Positions 16,738 to 28,364 of a stretch of DNA of 45,368 bases are shown piece after piece (within the stretch, counting starts at the first letter, position 1; every line of letters begins with the position of its first letter). The DNA comes from Mycolicibacterium septicum DSM 44393 (GTDB lineage: Bacteria > Actinomycetota > Actinomycetes > Mycobacteriales > Mycobacteriaceae), in assembly GCF_000455325.1 (NCBI RefSeq), contig NZ_HG322951.1:2476604-2521971 (forward strand). Reading direction: 5' to 3'. Made by a program: the position numbers and the translations under genes. The notes beneath the pieces are model-generated. The model was not told where the DNA came from and searched no databases. It saw nothing but the letters and a program-made list of their open reading frames with translations.

Positions 16738-18303
16738 TCACCGCAGGAAGGTCTCGGCGTTGTTGGCCAGATCGAGCAACGGCTGCGGCAATGCACCGAG
16801 CGCGAACGTGATGGCCGCGGTGACGGTGATGACGGCGGTGGTGAGCCTGCTGGGGACGACCACCTCGGGTGCGTCGTCGGGTGGATCGGTGAAGAACATC
16901 AGCACGATCACCCGCACGTAGAAGTAGGCCGCGACGGCACTGGCGATGACGCCGACGATGACCAACGGGATCGCCCCGCCTTCACCCGCGGCCTTGAACA
17001 CCGCGAACTTGCTGACGAACCCGCTCGTCAGCGGAATCCCGGCGAACGCCAACAGGAACAGCGAAAACACTGCGCCGACAATCGGATAGCGTCGACCCAG
17101 CCCGGCCCACTGGGCCATGCCGGTGGCCTCCTCGCCGGTGGCGTTGCGGACCAGGCCGACGACCGCGAACGCCCCCAGTGTGCTGAAGCCGTACGCGAAG
17201 AGATAGAACAGCGTCGCGGACACCCCGGCGGGGTTGGCGGCGATCACGCCGGTGAGGATGAAACCCGAGTGTGCGACCGCGGAGTACGCCAGCATGCGTT
17301 TGACGTCGGTCTGGGTGACGGCCGTGATGGTGCCGACCACCATGGTCAGGATGGCGATCGCCCACAGGACCGGCCGCCAATCGTCGCGCAACTGCGGCAC
17401 TGCGACGTAGAAGATCCGCAGCATGGCGCCGAACGCGGCGATCTTGGTGGCCGCGGCCATGAACGCGGTGATCGCGGTGGGGGCACCCTGGTACACGTCG
17501 GGGATCCATGAATGGAAGGGGACAGCACCGACTTTGAACAACACCCCGACCAGCAGCAGGGCGATACCGATCAGCGCGAGCGGGGTGTTGGGTGCCTTGG
17601 TGACCACGGCGTTGGCGATGCCGTTCAGGTCCAGGGTCCCGGCGTAGCCGTACAGCATGGCCGCGCCATACAGGAAGAATGCCGACGAGAATGCGCCCAG
17701 CAGAAAGTATTTCAGGGATGCTTCCTGCGACAGCAGCCGCCGGCGGCGGGCCAGCCCGCACAGCAGGTACAGCGGCAGCGACAGCACTTCCAGCGCGATG
17801 AACATGGTCAGCAGATCGTCGGCGGCCGGGAACAGCAGCATGCCGCCGATGGCGAACATGGTCAGCGGAAAGACCTCGGTCTGCATCACACCGGTCTTCG
17901 TGGCCAGCTTCTCGGCCACACTCCCCGGTACCGCCGACGCCTGCGGTGTGAAGCCGTCCAGACCGCGGGGATCGCCGGAAGTCTCTGAGGCAGGCTGGCG
18001 TTCGGCGATGAGAAGGATGCCCAGTATGCCGACCAGGGCGATGGTGCCCTGCAAGAACAACGCCGGGGCATCGAGCACCACCGAGCCCAGCACCGCGGGC
18101 CTGCCGGGGGTGCCGTGCAGGTCGCGGGCCAGCAGCGCGACCGCCACCACGGCGGCCACCAAGCCACCCAGCGCAAGCGTGACCTGTACCCGATACCGGG
18201 CCGCCCGAGGCAGGAAGGCCTCGACCAGCACACCGGCCACCCCGACCCCGAACACGATCAGCATGGGGGAGAGCAGGCCGTACTCGATGCTCGGCGTTAC
18301 CAT
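16738..18303 (-). CDS. nuoN: NADH-quinone oxidoreductase subunit N
   Basis: A 521-residue antiporter-like membrane subunit of complex I, with about 14 helices in the distal proton-pumping arm. Proton-path residues are visible: E172 in ALEVLSLPLY and K257 in VLFKVGAVPFHSWIPD. A hydrophilic insertion at about 101-140 is typical of actinobacterial NuoN. It is the last gene of the operon and starts 2 nt after the nuoM stop. Confidence 0.96.
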   Translation of the reverse strand: MVTPSIEYGLLSPMLIVFGVGVAGVLVEAFLPRAARYRVQVTLALGGLVAAVVAVALLARDLHGTPGRPAVLGSVVLDAPALFLQGTIALVGILGILLIAERQPASETSGDPRGLDGFTPQASAVPGSVAEKLATKTGVMQTEVFPLTMFAIGGMLLFPAADDLLTMFIALEVLSLPLYLLCGLARRRRLLSQEASLKYFLLGAFSSAFFLYGAAMLYGYAGTLDLNGIANAVVTKAPNTPLALIGIALLLVGVLFKVGAVPFHSWIPDVYQGAPTAITAFMAAATKIAAFGAMLRIFYVAVPQLRDDWRPVLWAIAILTMVVGTITAVTQTDVKRMLAYSAVAHSGFILTGVIAANPAGVSATLFYLFAYGFSTLGAFAVVGLVRNATGEEATGMAQWAGLGRRYPIVGAVFSLFLLAFAGIPLTSGFVSKFAVFKAAGEGGAIPLVIVGVIASAVAAYFYVRVIVLMFFTDPPDDAPEVVVPSRLTTAVITVTAAITFALGALPQPLLDLANNAETFLR

Positions 18304-18305
18304 GA

Positions 18306-19892
18306 TCAGCGGCCCCCCTCGGCGATGGTCGGTGGTGCGCTCGGCACCGGATCACTCTGTCCGATGGTGGTCAAGGTGTGCTGCACGGCCGGATTGATCA
18401 CGTCCAGAGCGGGTTTGGGATAGATCCCCAACACCAGTAGCAGCGCGATCAACGGTGCCACGACGATGAGCTCGCGTGGCACCAGATCCCGTACCTTGTT
18501 CTCACCGTCGAGCAGCTCGTCGCGGACCGGACCCGTCATCATCCGCTGGTACATCCACAGGATGTACACCGCGGACAGCACCAGCGCGGTGGCGGCGAAC
18601 ACCGCGACCACCGGATAGCGCGTGAATGTGCCGATGAGAACCAGGAATTCACTGATGAAGGGCGCCAGACCCGGCAGCGACAACGTCGCCAGGCCGGCCA
18701 CCAGGAACGTGCCGGCGAGCACCGGGGCGACCTTCTGCACGCCGCCGTAGGCGTCGATCAAGCGGGAACCGCGCCGCGACACCAGGAACCCTGCAATCAG
18801 GAACAGTGCGGCCGTGGAGATCCCGTGATTGATCATGTACAGCGTCGAACCGGACTGGCCCTGGCTGGTCATCACGAAGATGCCCAGGATGATGAAGCCG
18901 AAATGGGAGATCGACGTGTAGGCGATCAGGCGCATCACATCGGTCTGACCAATTGCCAGGACGGCGCCGTAGATGATGCCGATCACCGCCAGCGTGATGA
19001 CCAGTGGACGGAAATACGTCGCTGCATCCGGAAACAGCGGCAGGCAGTAGCGCAGCATGCCGAAGGTGCCGACCTTGTCCATGATCGCCATCATCAACAC
19101 CGCACTGGCCGGGGTGGCCTGGACCGCGGCATCGGGCAGCCACCGGTGGAACGGCCACAGCGGTGCCTTGACCGCGAACGCGAACATGAAACCGAGGAAC
19201 AAGAAGTTCGCCACCGCGGGGTTGATCGCGAACTCGCCGGACGACACCGCCGCGACGATGGCCCGGAAATCAAAGGTGCCCGAATCGAATGCGTCGCTGC
19301 CCGCCGTGACCACGTACAGCCCGATCACCGCGGCCAGCATCACCAGACCGCCGAACAGGTTGTACAGCAGGAACTTCACTGCCGCTTTCGAGCGGTGTTC
19401 CCCGCCGAACCCACCGATCAGGAAGTACATCGGGATCAGCATGGCTTCGAAGAACACGTAGAACAGCAGGATGTCCAGAGCTACCAGAGACATGAATACC
19501 ATGCCCTCGACGGCCAGCGTCAGGGCCAGGTAGGCCTGCACGCCCCGGCCGCCGAGCCCGGTCTGGTGGGCGGCATCATTCCAGCCCGCGATGATCAGCA
19601 GCGGCAGCAACACCGCGGTGAGAACGACCAGAGCGAGGGCGATCCCGTCGACCCCGAGGATGTAACCGGTACCGAAGGACGGGATCCAGCGGTGCGATTC
19701 GACGAACTGATACTGCTCGCCGGCCGGGTCGAAGCCGACGGCAATCACGCCCGCCAGGCCAAGGGCTGCCAGCGAGATCGCCAGTGCCAGCCATTTCGCC
19801 AGTGCCCGTTGTGCGGCCGGGAGCAGCATCACCACCGCGGCCCCCACCGTCGGGAGCGCCCAAAGCGCCGTCAGCCACGGAAATGTGCTCAC
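18306..19892 (-). CDS. nuoM: NADH-quinone oxidoreductase subunit M
   Basis: A 528-residue antiporter-like subunit with about 14 helices. Key residues are E149 in [14 protein letters not shown] and K242 in [17 protein letters not shown]. The start is GTG 19892, overlapping the nuoL TGA (GTGA); a second in-frame GTG lies one codon upstream. Longer upstream reading frame is nuoL in another frame. Confidence 0.96.
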   Translation of the reverse strand: MSTFPWLTALWALPTVGAAVVMLLPAAQRALAKWLALAISLAALGLAGVIAVGFDPAGEQYQFVESHRWIPSFGTGYILGVDGIALALVVLTAVLLPLLIIAGWNDAAHQTGLGGRGVQAYLALTLAVEGMVFMSLVALDILLFYVFFEAMLIPMYFLIGGFGGEHRSKAAVKFLLYNLFGGLVMLAAVIGLYVVTAGSDAFDSGTFDFRAIVAAVSSGEFAINPAVANFLFLGFMFAFAVKAPLWPFHRWLPDAAVQATPASAVLMMAIMDKVGTFGMLRYCLPLFPDAATYFRPLVITLAVIGIIYGAVLAIGQTDVMRLIAYTSISHFGFIILGIFVMTSQGQSGSTLYMINHGISTAALFLIAGFLVSRRGSRLIDAYGGVQKVAPVLAGTFLVAGLATLSLPGLAPFISEFLVLIGTFTRYPVVAVFAATALVLSAVYILWMYQRMMTGPVRDELLDGENKVRDLVPRELIVVAPLIALLLVLGIYPKPALDVINPAVQHTLTTIGQSDPVPSAPPTIAEGGR

Positions 19893-21769
19893 CACAGTCG
19901 CACCGCCAGGATCGTCGCCACCACCAGAGCCGCCCCGCCGAGCATGGACAGCGCGTAGGACCGGGCGAAGCCGGTCTGCAACTGGCGCAGTCCATTCGAC
20001 GTTCGGCTCACCAGAGCAGCCAGCCCGCCCGCGGTGCCGTCGACCACCTTGTCGTCGACGGCGACCAGCGCCGCGGTCAGGGTCTGGCCGCCTCGCATGA
20101 ACACCGCCTCGTTGAATGCGTCGCCGTACAGATCGCGGCGGGCGGCCACCGTCAGCGCCGACCCGTCGGGCACCTCGGCCGGGACCGGCCGCTGCGCGTA
20201 CATCCGGTAGGCCACCGCGATGCCGACCGCGACGACCGCGAGCACCATCACCGTGACCACCCACGCCGGGATCGCGTGGTGTGCCTCGTGAGCCCCGACC
20301 ACCGGCTCGAGCCAGTGCGACAGCGTGCCGCCGATGGCCAGCGCGCCACCGGAGACCACCGAGCCGACCGCGAGCAGGATCATCGGCCAGGTCATCACGG
20401 CCGGGGCCTCGTGCGGATGTGCCTTCTCATCCCAGCGCGGCTCGCCGAAGAAGGTCATCAGCATCACCCGGGTCATGTAGAACGCGGTGATCCCGGCGCC
20501 GAGAATCGCTGCCCCGCCGAGGATCACGCCCCGGATGCCCCCGGCACCCAGCGCCGCCTCGATGATGCTGTCTTTCGAGAAGAAGCCCGCCAGCGGCGGT
20601 ACCCCGATGATGGCCAGATAGCCGAGCCCGAAGGTGGCGAACGTGATCGGCAGGAGCTTGCGCAGCCCGCCGTAGCGGCGCATGTTCACCTCGTCGTTCA
20701 TGGCGTGCATCACCGACCCTGCGCCGAGGAACAGGCCTGCCTTGAAGAAGCCGTGGGTGAGCAGGTGCATGATCGCAAACGCGTAACCGGCCGGGCCGAG
20801 CCCGGCGGCCAACACCATGTAGCCGATCTGGCTCATCGTGGATGCGGCCAGGGCCTTCTTGATGTCGTCCTTGGCGCAGCCGACGATCGCACCGAACAGC
20901 AGCGTGACGGCACCGACGATGACCACACCGGTCTGGGCGCTCGGGGCCAGATCGAAGATCGGCCCGGACCGCACGATCAGGTAGACGCCGGCGGTGACCA
21001 TGGTGGCGGCGTGGATGAGCGCCGACACCGGGGTCGGGCCCTCCATCGCATCTCCGAGCCAGGACTGTAGCGGCACCTGGGCTGATTTGCCGCAGGCGCC
21101 CAACAACAGCAGCAGCCCCATCGCGGTGAGCGTGGGCTCGCTCAATGACGGTGCGGCGCTGAAGACCCCGGCGAACGAGATCGACCCGATGGTGGCGAAC
21201 ATGATCATCAGCGCGATGGCCAGGCCCATGTCGCCGACGCGGTTGACGACGAACGCCTTCTTGGCCGCGGCGGCAGCCGAGGGCTTGTGCGACCAGAACC
21301 CGATCAGCAGATACGAGGCCAAGCCCACGCCTTCCCACCCGGCGTACAGGCCGAGGTAGTTGTCCGCGAGGACGAGCAGCAGCATGGCTGCCAAGAACAG
21401 GTTCAGATACGCGAAAAACCTTCGCCGATCAGGATCTTCGGCCATGTACCCGATCGAATAGATGTGGATCAAGGATCCGACGCCGGTGATCAGCAGCACG
21501 AAGCACACCGACAGCTGATCGAGCTGCAATCCGAAGTCGACCTGCAGGCCGGCGACCGGCACCCAGGAGAACAGCGATTCGCCGATCGCACGGTGCTCGC
21601 CGTCGCGGCCCAGCATCTGGGCGAACAGCACGGCCCCGAGGACGAACGCGCCCAGCGCCGTCGCGCAACCCAACAGATGTCCCCACCGATCGGAACGTCG
21701 GCCGCTCAACAACAGCACAACGGCTCCGGCGGCGGGCAGGGCGATCACGAGCCATATGGGAATCGTCAT
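19889..21769 (-). CDS. nuoL: NADH-quinone oxidoreductase subunit L
   Basis: The 626-residue distal antiporter-like subunit, with the long lateral helix expected at the C-terminus. Proton-path residues are present: E146 ([17 protein letters not shown]), K228 ([14 protein letters not shown]) and H253 ([14 protein letters not shown]). The C-terminal part past about residue 500 is variable. It starts 7 nt after the nuoK stop. Confidence 0.96.
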   Translation of the reverse strand: MTIPIWLVIALPAAGAVVLLLSGRRSDRWGHLLGCATALGAFVLGAVLFAQMLGRDGEHRAIGESLFSWVPVAGLQVDFGLQLDQLSVCFVLLITGVGSLIHIYSIGYMAEDPDRRRFFAYLNLFLAAMLLLVLADNYLGLYAGWEGVGLASYLLIGFWSHKPSAAAAAKKAFVVNRVGDMGLAIALMIMFATIGSISFAGVFSAAPSLSEPTLTAMGLLLLLGACGKSAQVPLQSWLGDAMEGPTPVSALIHAATMVTAGVYLIVRSGPIFDLAPSAQTGVVIVGAVTLLFGAIVGCAKDDIKKALAASTMSQIGYMVLAAGLGPAGYAFAIMHLLTHGFFKAGLFLGAGSVMHAMNDEVNMRRYGGLRKLLPITFATFGLGYLAIIGVPPLAGFFSKDSIIEAALGAGGIRGVILGGAAILGAGITAFYMTRVMLMTFFGEPRWDEKAHPHEAPAVMTWPMILLAVGSVVSGGALAIGGTLSHWLEPVVGAHEAHHAIPAWVVTVMVLAVVAVGIAVAYRMYAQRPVPAEVPDGSALTVAARRDLYGDAFNEAVFMRGGQTLTAALVAVDDKVVDGTAGGLAALVSRTSNGLRQLQTGFARSYALSMLGGAALVVATILAVRLW

Positions 21770-21776
21770 GTCGCCC

Positions 21777-22076
21777 TTAGTGCCTCAGCAGGCTGGCATC
21801 GTCGACCGAGGCCGAACGGCGGGTGCGGAAAATCGTCATGATGATCGCCAGGCCCACCACCACCTCGCAGGCGGCGACCACCATGGTGAAGAACGCCACC
21901 ACCTGCCCGTCGAGCTGACCGTGCATGCGGGAGAACGCCACGAACGCCAGATTGGCGGCGTTGAGCATGAGCTCGACGCACATGAACATCACGATGGCAT
22001 TGCGTCGCAACAGCACTCCTGACGCGCCGATGGTGAACAACAACGCCGACAGGTACAGATAGTTGTCGGGATTCAC
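21777..22076 (-). CDS. nuoK: NADH-quinone oxidoreductase subunit K
   Basis: A 99-residue, three-helix membrane subunit homologous to MrpC/ND4L. The two membrane glutamates needed for pumping are E35 ([14 protein letters not shown]) and E71 ([12 protein letters not shown]). The start codon is GTG at 22076, 4 nt after nuoJ. Confidence 0.95.
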   Translation of the reverse strand: MNPDNYLYLSALLFTIGASGVLLRRNAIVMFMCVELMLNAANLAFVAFSRMHGQLDGQVVAFFTMVVAACEVVVGLAIIMTIFRTRRSASVDDASLLRH

Positions 22077-22080
22077 GGCA

Positions 22081-22830
22081 TCACCCCTCCCCGTTCGCCG
22101 AGTTACTCATCGTGCGGTGCGGCAGAATGGCGCTGACCGATGACGCCGCGTCGGAGCCGTCGGGCAGCCGGGCCGGGACGTCGACCGCGTTGTGGCGGGC
22201 ATAGACGCCGGGGTTGGGCAGCGGGGTCGGATGCCCGCCGGCCTGGAACCGCTCGACGGCCAGTTCGCGCTGGGTCTTGCGGCGCTCGACGCGCTCCCGG
22301 TGTGCGAGCACCATCGCGCCCAGCGCCGCGGTGATCAGCAGTGTGCTGGTCAGTTCGAATGCCCACAGGTAGCGGGTGAAGATCAGCGCCGCGAGCCCCT
22401 CCACATTGCCGCCGCTGTTGGCCTGCGCCAGCCCGGTGAAGCCGGCAACCGATACATTGCCGATCCCGGCGATCAACAGGATGCCGAATCCGGTACCGGC
22501 GGCGAGGGCCGCAAGACGTTGGCCGCGCAGTGTTTCCGCGAAGGATTCGGACAGGTCGACCCCGATGAGCATCATCACGAACAGGAACAGCATCATCACC
22601 GCACCGGTGTAGACCACCACCTGGACCACCCCGAGAAACTGGGCGCCCTGGGCGATGTAGAGCACTGCCAGCGAGATCATGGTGCAGGCCAGGAAGACCG
22701 CGGAGTACACCGCTTTCGGTGCGGCTACCACTCCGATGGCGCCGAGCACCGCGACGATCCCGAGGATCCAGAACAGAACTGCCTCCGACGTCGACGTGCT
22801 CGCGGCGAGTAGCACGACGTCGGGGCTCAC
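22081..22830 (-). CDS. nuoJ: NADH-quinone oxidoreductase subunit J
   Basis: A 249-residue, five-helix ND6-type subunit (conserved [20 protein letters not shown] at about 65-84). It carries a hydrophilic C-terminal tail of some 70 residues, seen in actinobacterial NuoJ. The GTG start at 22830 overlaps the nuoI stop by 4 nt. Confidence 0.95.
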   Translation of the reverse strand: MSPDVVLLAASTSTSEAVLFWILGIVAVLGAIGVVAAPKAVYSAVFLACTMISLAVLYIAQGAQFLGVVQVVVYTGAVMMLFLFVMMLIGVDLSESFAETLRGQRLAALAAGTGFGILLIAGIGNVSVAGFTGLAQANSGGNVEGLAALIFTRYLWAFELTSTLLITAALGAMVLAHRERVERRKTQRELAVERFQAGGHPTPLPNPGVYARHNAVDVPARLPDGSDAASSVSAILPHRTMSNSANGEG

Positions 22831-23351
22831 TGGACGTCCTCGGTCAACGGGTTGATCCGGCCGAGGTAGTAGTCGTCGTCGGTGCTGCCCGGTGCCATGT
22901 CATGCGGGGGCGCCTGCATGCCGGGTTGCAGCGGGGCCAGCAGCTTGTCCTTGCCCCAGATCAGATCTGCGCGGTTGTCGTCGGCCATCTCGTACTGGTT
23001 GGTCATCGTCAGGGCGCGTGTCGGGCACGCCTCGATGCACAACCCGCATCCGATGCAGCGCAGGTAGTTGATCTGGTACACCCGGCCGTAGCGCTCACCT
23101 GGCGAGAACCGTTCTGTGCCGGTGTTGTCGGCGCCTTCGACGAAGATGGCGTCGGCCGGGCAGGCCCAGGCGCACAACTCGCAGCCGATGCACTTCTCAA
23201 GGCCGTCGGGGTAGCGGTTGAGCTGATGGCGGCCGTGATAGCGCGGTGCCACCGGCCCGGGTTTCTCCGGATACTGCTCGGTGAGTGTCTTTTTGAACAT
23301 CGAACTGAACGTGACCGCGAATCCGGCCAGGGCGTCGAGGAATTTAGGCAT
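22827..23351 (-). CDS. nuoI: NADH-quinone oxidoreductase subunit I
   Basis: A 174-residue ferredoxin-like subunit carrying clusters N6a and N6b. The two CxxCxxCxxxCP motifs are C54/57/60/64 and C99/102/105/109. It passes electrons from the peripheral arm to NuoB. The start [11 protein letters not shown] at 23351 overlaps the end of nuoH by 8 bp; upstream frame is nuoH in another phase. Confidence 0.96.
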   Translation of the reverse strand: MPKFLDALAGFAVTFSSMFKKTLTEQYPEKPGPVAPRYHGRHQLNRYPDGLEKCIGCELCAWACPADAIFVEGADNTGTERFSPGERYGRVYQINYLRCIGCGLCIEACPTRALTMTNQYEMADDNRADLIWGKDKLLAPLQPGMQAPPHDMAPGSTDDDYYLGRINPLTEDVQ

Positions 23352-24567
23352 CGACGGCCTCCTTCCCAGCGTTCGGCAGCGGCGGTACCGGATAGGCCCC
23401 GGTGCTCTGCTGCGGTATCGGCTGAACGGTTCTGCCGCGCAGTGCCTTCCACAGCGCGACGGCCAGCACCGCGACAACCACCACCGCGGTGGTCACCAGG
23501 CCGGTGGCCCAGTTGTGGTAGCCGTGCTCGCGCAGGCTGTGGGTGACCGCGACGACCATGATCCAGACCAGCGACACGGGGATGAGCACCTTCCAGCCCA
23601 ATGCCATGAACTGGTCGTAGCGCAACCGGGGCAGGGTGGCCCGAAGCCAGAAGTACAGGAACATGAACGTCCACACCTTGGCGGTGAACCACAGCAGCGG
23701 CCACCAGCCGCTGTTGGCGCCGTCGATCAGGTTGAACGGGAACGGTGCATGCCAGCCACCGAGGAACATCGTGGTGGCCAGGGCGGAGACCGTGGTCATG
23801 TTCACGTACTCGGCGAGCATGAACATGGCGAACTTCAGTGACGAGTACTCGGTGTGGAACCCGCCGACCAGTTCTCCCTCGGCCTCGGGCAGATCGAAAG
23901 GCGCCCGGTTGGTTTCGCCCACCATCGAGGTCACGTACACCACGAACGAGGGCAGCAGCAGGAACACGTACCAGGTGCGGTCCTGCGCCGCGACGATGCC
24001 GGAGGTGGACATGGTGCCCGCGTAGAGGAACACCGCGGCGAACGACAAGGCCATCGCGATCTCGTACGAGATCACCTGGGCGCTCGATCGCAGGCCACCC
24101 AGCAGGGGGTAGGTGGATCCGGACGCCCAGCCGGCCAGGACGATGCCGTACACCCCGATGGAGGTGACGGCGAGGATATAGAGCACCGCCACGGGTAGAT
24201 CGGTCAGTTGCAGTGCGGTGCGGTGACCGAACACCGAGACTTCGCCGCCCATCGGGATCACCGCGAACGCCATGAACGCCGGGATCACCGAGATGATCGG
24301 CGCCAGAAGGTAGATGGGCTTGTCGATGCCGGCGGGGGTGAGGCCCTCCTTGAGGGCGAGTTTCACGCCGTCGGCCAACGACTGCAGCAGACCCCAGGGG
24401 CCGACCCGGTTCGGGCCGGGCCGCAGCTGCATGCGGCCCAGCACCTTACGTTCGATCAGGATCGCGGAGAGCACCGTGAGGAGCAGGAAGACGAACACCC
24501 CCAGCGCCTTGGCCAGGATCAGCCACCACGGGTCGTGACCGAACAGAGTGGGGTCGGGGTAGGTCAT
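23344..24567 (-). CDS. nuoH: NADH-quinone oxidoreductase subunit H
   Basis: The 407-residue ND1-type membrane subunit that forms the quinone chamber with NuoB and NuoD. The invariant loop [20 protein letters not shown] begins at residue 217. The ATG overlaps the nuoG TGA (ATGA). A C-terminal hydrophilic tail of about 20 residues is present. Confidence 0.96.
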   Translation of the reverse strand: MTYPDPTLFGHDPWWLILAKALGVFVFLLLTVLSAILIERKVLGRMQLRPGPNRVGPWGLLQSLADGVKLALKEGLTPAGIDKPIYLLAPIISVIPAFMAFAVIPMGGEVSVFGHRTALQLTDLPVAVLYILAVTSIGVYGIVLAGWASGSTYPLLGGLRSSAQVISYEIAMALSFAAVFLYAGTMSTSGIVAAQDRTWYVFLLLPSFVVYVTSMVGETNRAPFDLPEAEGELVGGFHTEYSSLKFAMFMLAEYVNMTTVSALATTMFLGGWHAPFPFNLIDGANSGWWPLLWFTAKVWTFMFLYFWLRATLPRLRYDQFMALGWKVLIPVSLVWIMVVAVTHSLREHGYHNWATGLVTTAVVVVAVLAVALWKALRGRTVQPIPQQSTGAYPVPPLPNAGKEAVDA

Positions 24568-26951
24568 GACTCGGCCCGCCCGATCGAAACCAGTGCTCCG
24601 GCGGTCACCCCGAGTTGGCGATGGATCGCCGACCCCGGGGAATTGGTCGGCACCCACACCACCCGGTCGGGCATCTCGGCGATCGACAGCGGCAGAGTGA
24701 CAGAACCGCGATCGGTGCTGACGGTCACCGGATCTCCCGGCGTCACACCGAGTTCGGTGGCCGTGGCCGGGGAGAGGCGCACCACGGGGCTGACCGCGGT
24801 GCCGGCCAGGTACGGTTCGCCGTCCTGAAGGCGTCCCGCGTCGAGCAGCAGACGCCAGCTGGCCAGCACTGCCTGTCCCGGGCCCGGGGCAGGGGGCGGC
24901 TGGGGTGCCGACGACGGACCGGCGGGGCGGGGTCCGGTCCAGGTGCCGAGCCGGGCCAGCTCGCTGTCGGCGGCTTCGGGCCCGGTCAGGCCGAGGTCGA
25001 CGCCGATCTCGTCGGCCAGGTAGTGCAGCACCCGCAGGTCGGGGATCGCGTTGGTCTGCAGTGCCGGCTCGAACGGACGAATCCGGCCTTCCCAGTTGAG
25101 GTATGCGCCGCCCTTCTCCACCACCGGAGCCACGGGGAAGACCACGTCGGCCAGTTCGGTGACCTCGCTCTCGCGCAGTTCCAGGCTCACCACGAACGGA
25201 GTGGCGCGCAGTGCGGCCAAGGCCGTGGCCGGGTCGGGCAGGTCGGTGACCTCGACGCCGCCGACGATGAGCGCCGAGAGCCGTCCGTCAGCGGCCGCAG
25301 CCAGAATGGCACCGGTGTCGCGGCCCGCGGCGCCGGGCAGATCGGACGTGTTCCACACCGCGGCAGTCTGGTTCCGCGCCTCGGCGTCATCGACGGGGCG
25401 CCCGCCGGGCAGCAGGTTCGGCAGGGCGCCGGCTTCCAGCGCGCCGCGCTCGCCGGCCCGGCGGGGAATCCAGGCCAGCCGGGCGCCAGTGGTCGAGGCG
25501 AGCCGCAGCGCGGCCGACAGTGCACCTGGTGAGGTGGCCAGTCGTTCACCCACCAGGATCACCGCGCCCGGGCGTCGCAGCCGCTCGTCGGTCTGCAGCG
25601 CATCCAGTGCGGCAGCTTCGGTCCCGGGAACCGCCGGAATCAGGGTGCCCGCCATCTTGGTCAGCCCACGGCTGGCGAAGGGTGCCACCGCGAGTACCTG
25701 CTGGCCGTTCTTGCGGGCGGCCTTGCGCAGCCGAAGGAAGACGATCGGGGATTCCTCTTCGGGCTCCAGCCCGACCAGCAGCACCGTTGGTGCCTTCTCC
25801 AGTTCGGCATAGCGCAGCGTCATGGGTTGTCCGGCGATGCGTGCCGCGAGGAAATCGGCCTCCTCGGCGGAGTGCGGCCGGGCCCGGAAGTCGATGTCGT
25901 TGGTGCCCAGCACCATTCGGGCGAACTTCGAGTACGCGTAGGCATCCTGCACCGTGGTGCGCCCACCCACCAGCACCCCGGTGTTCGTGCCCGCGGCCAG
26001 CAGTTCGGCCCCCGCCACGGTCAGCGCCTCCGACCACGAAGCCGGCCGCAATACGCCGTCCTCACGGATCAACGGCGTGGTGATCCGGTCGCCGACGGTC
26101 GCGTAGCTGAACGCCCATCGGCCCTTGTCGCAGTTCCACTCCTCGTTGACCTCGGGATCGTCGCCGGCCAAGCGGCGCAGTACCTTCCCGCGTCGATGGT
26201 CGGTGCGCTGGGCGCAACCCGACGCGCAGTGCTCGCAGACACTGGGGCTGGAGACGAGGTCGAACGGCCGGGCCCGGAACCGGTAGGCCGTCCCGGTGAG
26301 GGCGCCGACCGGGCAGATCTGCACGGTGTTGCCGGAGAAGTACGACTGGAACGGTTCGCCCGGGGCGATACCGACCTGTTGCAGCGCACCGCGTTCCAGC
26401 AGCTCGATGAACGGGTCACCGGCGATCTGTGCGGAGAACCGGGTGCAGCGCGCGCACAGCACGCACCGTTCACGGTCCAGCAGTACCTGGGAGGAGATGT
26501 TGATGGGCTTCGGGTACGTCCGTTTGACGTCCTCGAACCGGGTCTCCGGGCGCCCGTTGGACATCGCCTGGTTCTGTAGCGGACATTCGCCGCCCTTGTC
26601 GCAGATCGGGCAGTCCAGCGGATGGTTGATCAGCAGGAGCTCCATCACGCCGCGCTGCGCCTTGTCGGCCGCTTCCGAGCTGTACTGGGTGTGTACCACC
26701 ATGTCCGGGCTGACCGTGGTGGTACACGAGGCCATCGGTTTGCGCTGGCCCTCGACCTCGACGAGGCACTGCCGGCACGCCCCGACCGGATCGAGTAGCG
26801 GATGATCGCAGAACCGGGGGATCTGGACGCCCATCAGTTCGGCGGCGCGGATCACCAACGTGCCCTTGGGGACACTGATCTGTTCACCGTCGATGGTCAG
26901 CGACACCATCTCCACCGGCGGGGTGTCCTTGGTCGGCTCAGCCAATGTCAT
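24564..26951 (-). CDS. nuoG: NADH-quinone oxidoreductase subunit G
   Basis: The 795-residue large iron-sulfur subunit. N-terminal ligands: [2Fe-2S] C48, C59, C62, C76; the histidine-coordinated cluster H110, C114, C117, C123; [4Fe-4S] C163, C166, C169, C213; and the off-path N7 set C239, C242, C246, C274, kept only in some bacteria and complete here. The rest is a molybdopterin-oxidoreductase-like domain without obvious cofactor, followed by a proline-rich linker (about 675-695). AAGGGGGG is its ribosome site. Unlike most junctions in this operon, 96 bp separate it from nuoF, filled by palindrome copy C. Confidence 0.96.
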   Translation of the reverse strand: MTLAEPTKDTPPVEMVSLTIDGEQISVPKGTLVIRAAELMGVQIPRFCDHPLLDPVGACRQCLVEVEGQRKPMASCTTTVSPDMVVHTQYSSEAADKAQRGVMELLLINHPLDCPICDKGGECPLQNQAMSNGRPETRFEDVKRTYPKPINISSQVLLDRERCVLCARCTRFSAQIAGDPFIELLERGALQQVGIAPGEPFQSYFSGNTVQICPVGALTGTAYRFRARPFDLVSSPSVCEHCASGCAQRTDHRRGKVLRRLAGDDPEVNEEWNCDKGRWAFSYATVGDRITTPLIREDGVLRPASWSEALTVAGAELLAAGTNTGVLVGGRTTVQDAYAYSKFARMVLGTNDIDFRARPHSAEEADFLAARIAGQPMTLRYAELEKAPTVLLVGLEPEEESPIVFLRLRKAARKNGQQVLAVAPFASRGLTKMAGTLIPAVPGTEAAALDALQTDERLRRPGAVILVGERLATSPGALSAALRLASTTGARLAWIPRRAGERGALEAGALPNLLPGGRPVDDAEARNQTAAVWNTSDLPGAAGRDTGAILAAAADGRLSALIVGGVEVTDLPDPATALAALRATPFVVSLELRESEVTELADVVFPVAPVVEKGGAYLNWEGRIRPFEPALQTNAIPDLRVLHYLADEIGVDLGLTGPEAADSELARLGTWTGPRPAGPSSAPQPPPAPGPGQAVLASWRLLLDAGRLQDGEPYLAGTAVSPVVRLSPATATELGVTPGDPVTVSTDRGSVTLPLSIAEMPDRVVWVPTNSPGSAIHRQLGVTAGALVSIGRAES

Positions 26952-26972
26952 GCACGCCCCCCTTTGTTAGGC

Positions 26973-27030
26973 CGAGCAGACGCGCAGGTACCCGAAATGC
27001 CCGCATCCGGGGCACCTACGCGTCTGCTCG
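26973..27030. repeat. 58-bp palindromic element, copy C (21-16-21), inside nuo operon
   Basis: Arms 26973-26993 and 27010-27030 match at 19 of 21 positions; both mismatches become G-U pairs in the nuo (minus-strand) mRNA, so the stem there is continuous. The outer arm is CGAGCAGACGCG and the loop is 16 nt. It lies between nuoF (stop 27048) and nuoG (start 26951). A stem this strong in a polycistronic mRNA should cause partial termination, stop exonucleases or mark a processing site. Confidence 0.8.
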
Positions 27031-27047
27031 CGGGATGAATCATCGGT

Positions 27048-28364
27048 CTACGCACCCGCCCCTTCGGTCGCCATCAACGTCGAGGCGTGCGGATCGAACG
27101 GGCAGCCCCCGTCCAGGTGCGCCACGTACTCGTCCCGGAAATGCTGGATCGAGGACATGATCGGGCTGGCCGCACCGTCTCCCAATGCGCAGAACGACTT
27201 TCCGAAGATGCCGTCGGCGATGTCGAGCAGCTTGTCGATGTCGGCCTGGCTACCCGCCCCGGTTTCCAGCCGGGCATAGATCTGGGCCAGCCAGTAGGTG
27301 CCCTCACGGCACGGTGTGCACTTCCCGCAGGACTCGTGGGCGTAGAACTGCGTCCACCGCCGCACGGCCCGCACCACACAGGTGGTCTCGTCGAAGATCT
27401 GCAGCGCCTTGGTGCCGAGCATGGACCCGACGGAGGCCATGCCCTCGTAATCCAGTGGCACGTCGATGTGTTCGGCCGTCAGCAGCGGTGTCGACGAGCC
27501 GCCCGGGGTCCAGAACTTCAGAGAATGGCCAGACCGGATCCCGCCCGCGTAGTCGAGCAGCTCGCGCAGCGTGATCCCGAGCGGCGCTTCGTACTGACCG
27601 GGCCGGTTGACGTGACCCGACAGCGAATACAACGTGAAGCCAGGGGATTTCTCCGATCCCATCGACCGGAACCAATCCACACCGTTGACGAGGATGGGCG
27701 GGACGCTGGCGATGGACTCGACATTGTTGACGACGGTCGGGCACGCGTAGAGGCCGGCGACGGCGGGAAACGGTGGGCGCAACCGTGGCTGGCCGCGCCG
27801 GCCCTCCAGGGAATCCAGCAGTGCGGTCTCCTCGCCACAGATGTAGGCGCCCGCACCGGCATGCACGGTCAGTTCCAGATCGACGCCCGAACCCAGGATG
27901 TTGTTTCCGAGATATCCGGCCGCATAGGCTTCGTCGACGGCGGCCTGCAGACGCCGCAGCACGGGCAGCACCTCGCCGCGTACGTAGATGAACGCGTGGC
28001 GGGCCCGGATCGCATAGGCCGCGATGATCACACCCTCGACCAGGAAGTGCGGAGTGGTCAACAGCAGCGGAATGTCCTTGCACGTACCGGGTTCCGACTC
28101 GTCGGCGTTGACCACGAGGTAATGAGGCTTGGCGCCCGCCCCGTCTTCACCCTGCGGGATGAACGACCACTTGGTCCCGGTCGGGAAACCGGCGCCGCCG
28201 CGTCCACGCAGCCCGGAATCCTTGACCAGCGCGATCACGTCGTCCGGCCCCATCGCCAGGGCCCGCTCCAGCCCGCGGTAACCGTCGTGGCGGCGATAGG
28301 TGTCCAACGTCCACGGTTCTGGTTCGTCCCAGAATCGGCTGAGTACCGGGGTCAGTGCGGTCAT
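27048..28364 (-). CDS. nuoF: NADH-quinone oxidoreductase subunit F (NADH/FMN-binding)
   Basis: A 438-residue catalytic entry subunit that oxidises NADH with FMN. The glycine-rich site GRGGAGFPTG is at 54-63, the nucleotide region GAGAYICGEETALL at about 170-183, and the [4Fe-4S] ligands are C346, C349, C352 (ESCGKCTPCREG) and C392. The ATG overlaps the nuoE TGA. Its end has no overlap with nuoG; a hairpin intervenes. Confidence 0.96.
   Translation of the reverse strand: MTALTPVLSRFWDEPEPWTLDTYRRHDGYRGLERALAMGPDDVIALVKDSGLRGRGGAGFPTGTKWSFIPQGEDGAGAKPHYLVVNADESEPGTCKDIPLLLTTPHFLVEGVIIAAYAIRARHAFIYVRGEVLPVLRRLQAAVDEAYAAGYLGNNILGSGVDLELTVHAGAGAYICGEETALLDSLEGRRGQPRLRPPFPAVAGLYACPTVVNNVESIASVPPILVNGVDWFRSMGSEKSPGFTLYSLSGHVNRPGQYEAPLGITLRELLDYAGGIRSGHSLKFWTPGGSSTPLLTAEHIDVPLDYEGMASVGSMLGTKALQIFDETTCVVRAVRRWTQFYAHESCGKCTPCREGTYWLAQIYARLETGAGSQADIDKLLDIADGIFGKSFCALGDGAASPIMSSIQHFRDEYVAHLDGGCPFDPHASTLMATEGAGA

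Noticed and set aside
19784..21070. Open frames of several hundred codons antisense to nuoL and nuoM
   Set aside because: Composition is of mirror-frame type (rich in R, G, H, D), with no motif and no ribosome site; nuoL and nuoM are certain.
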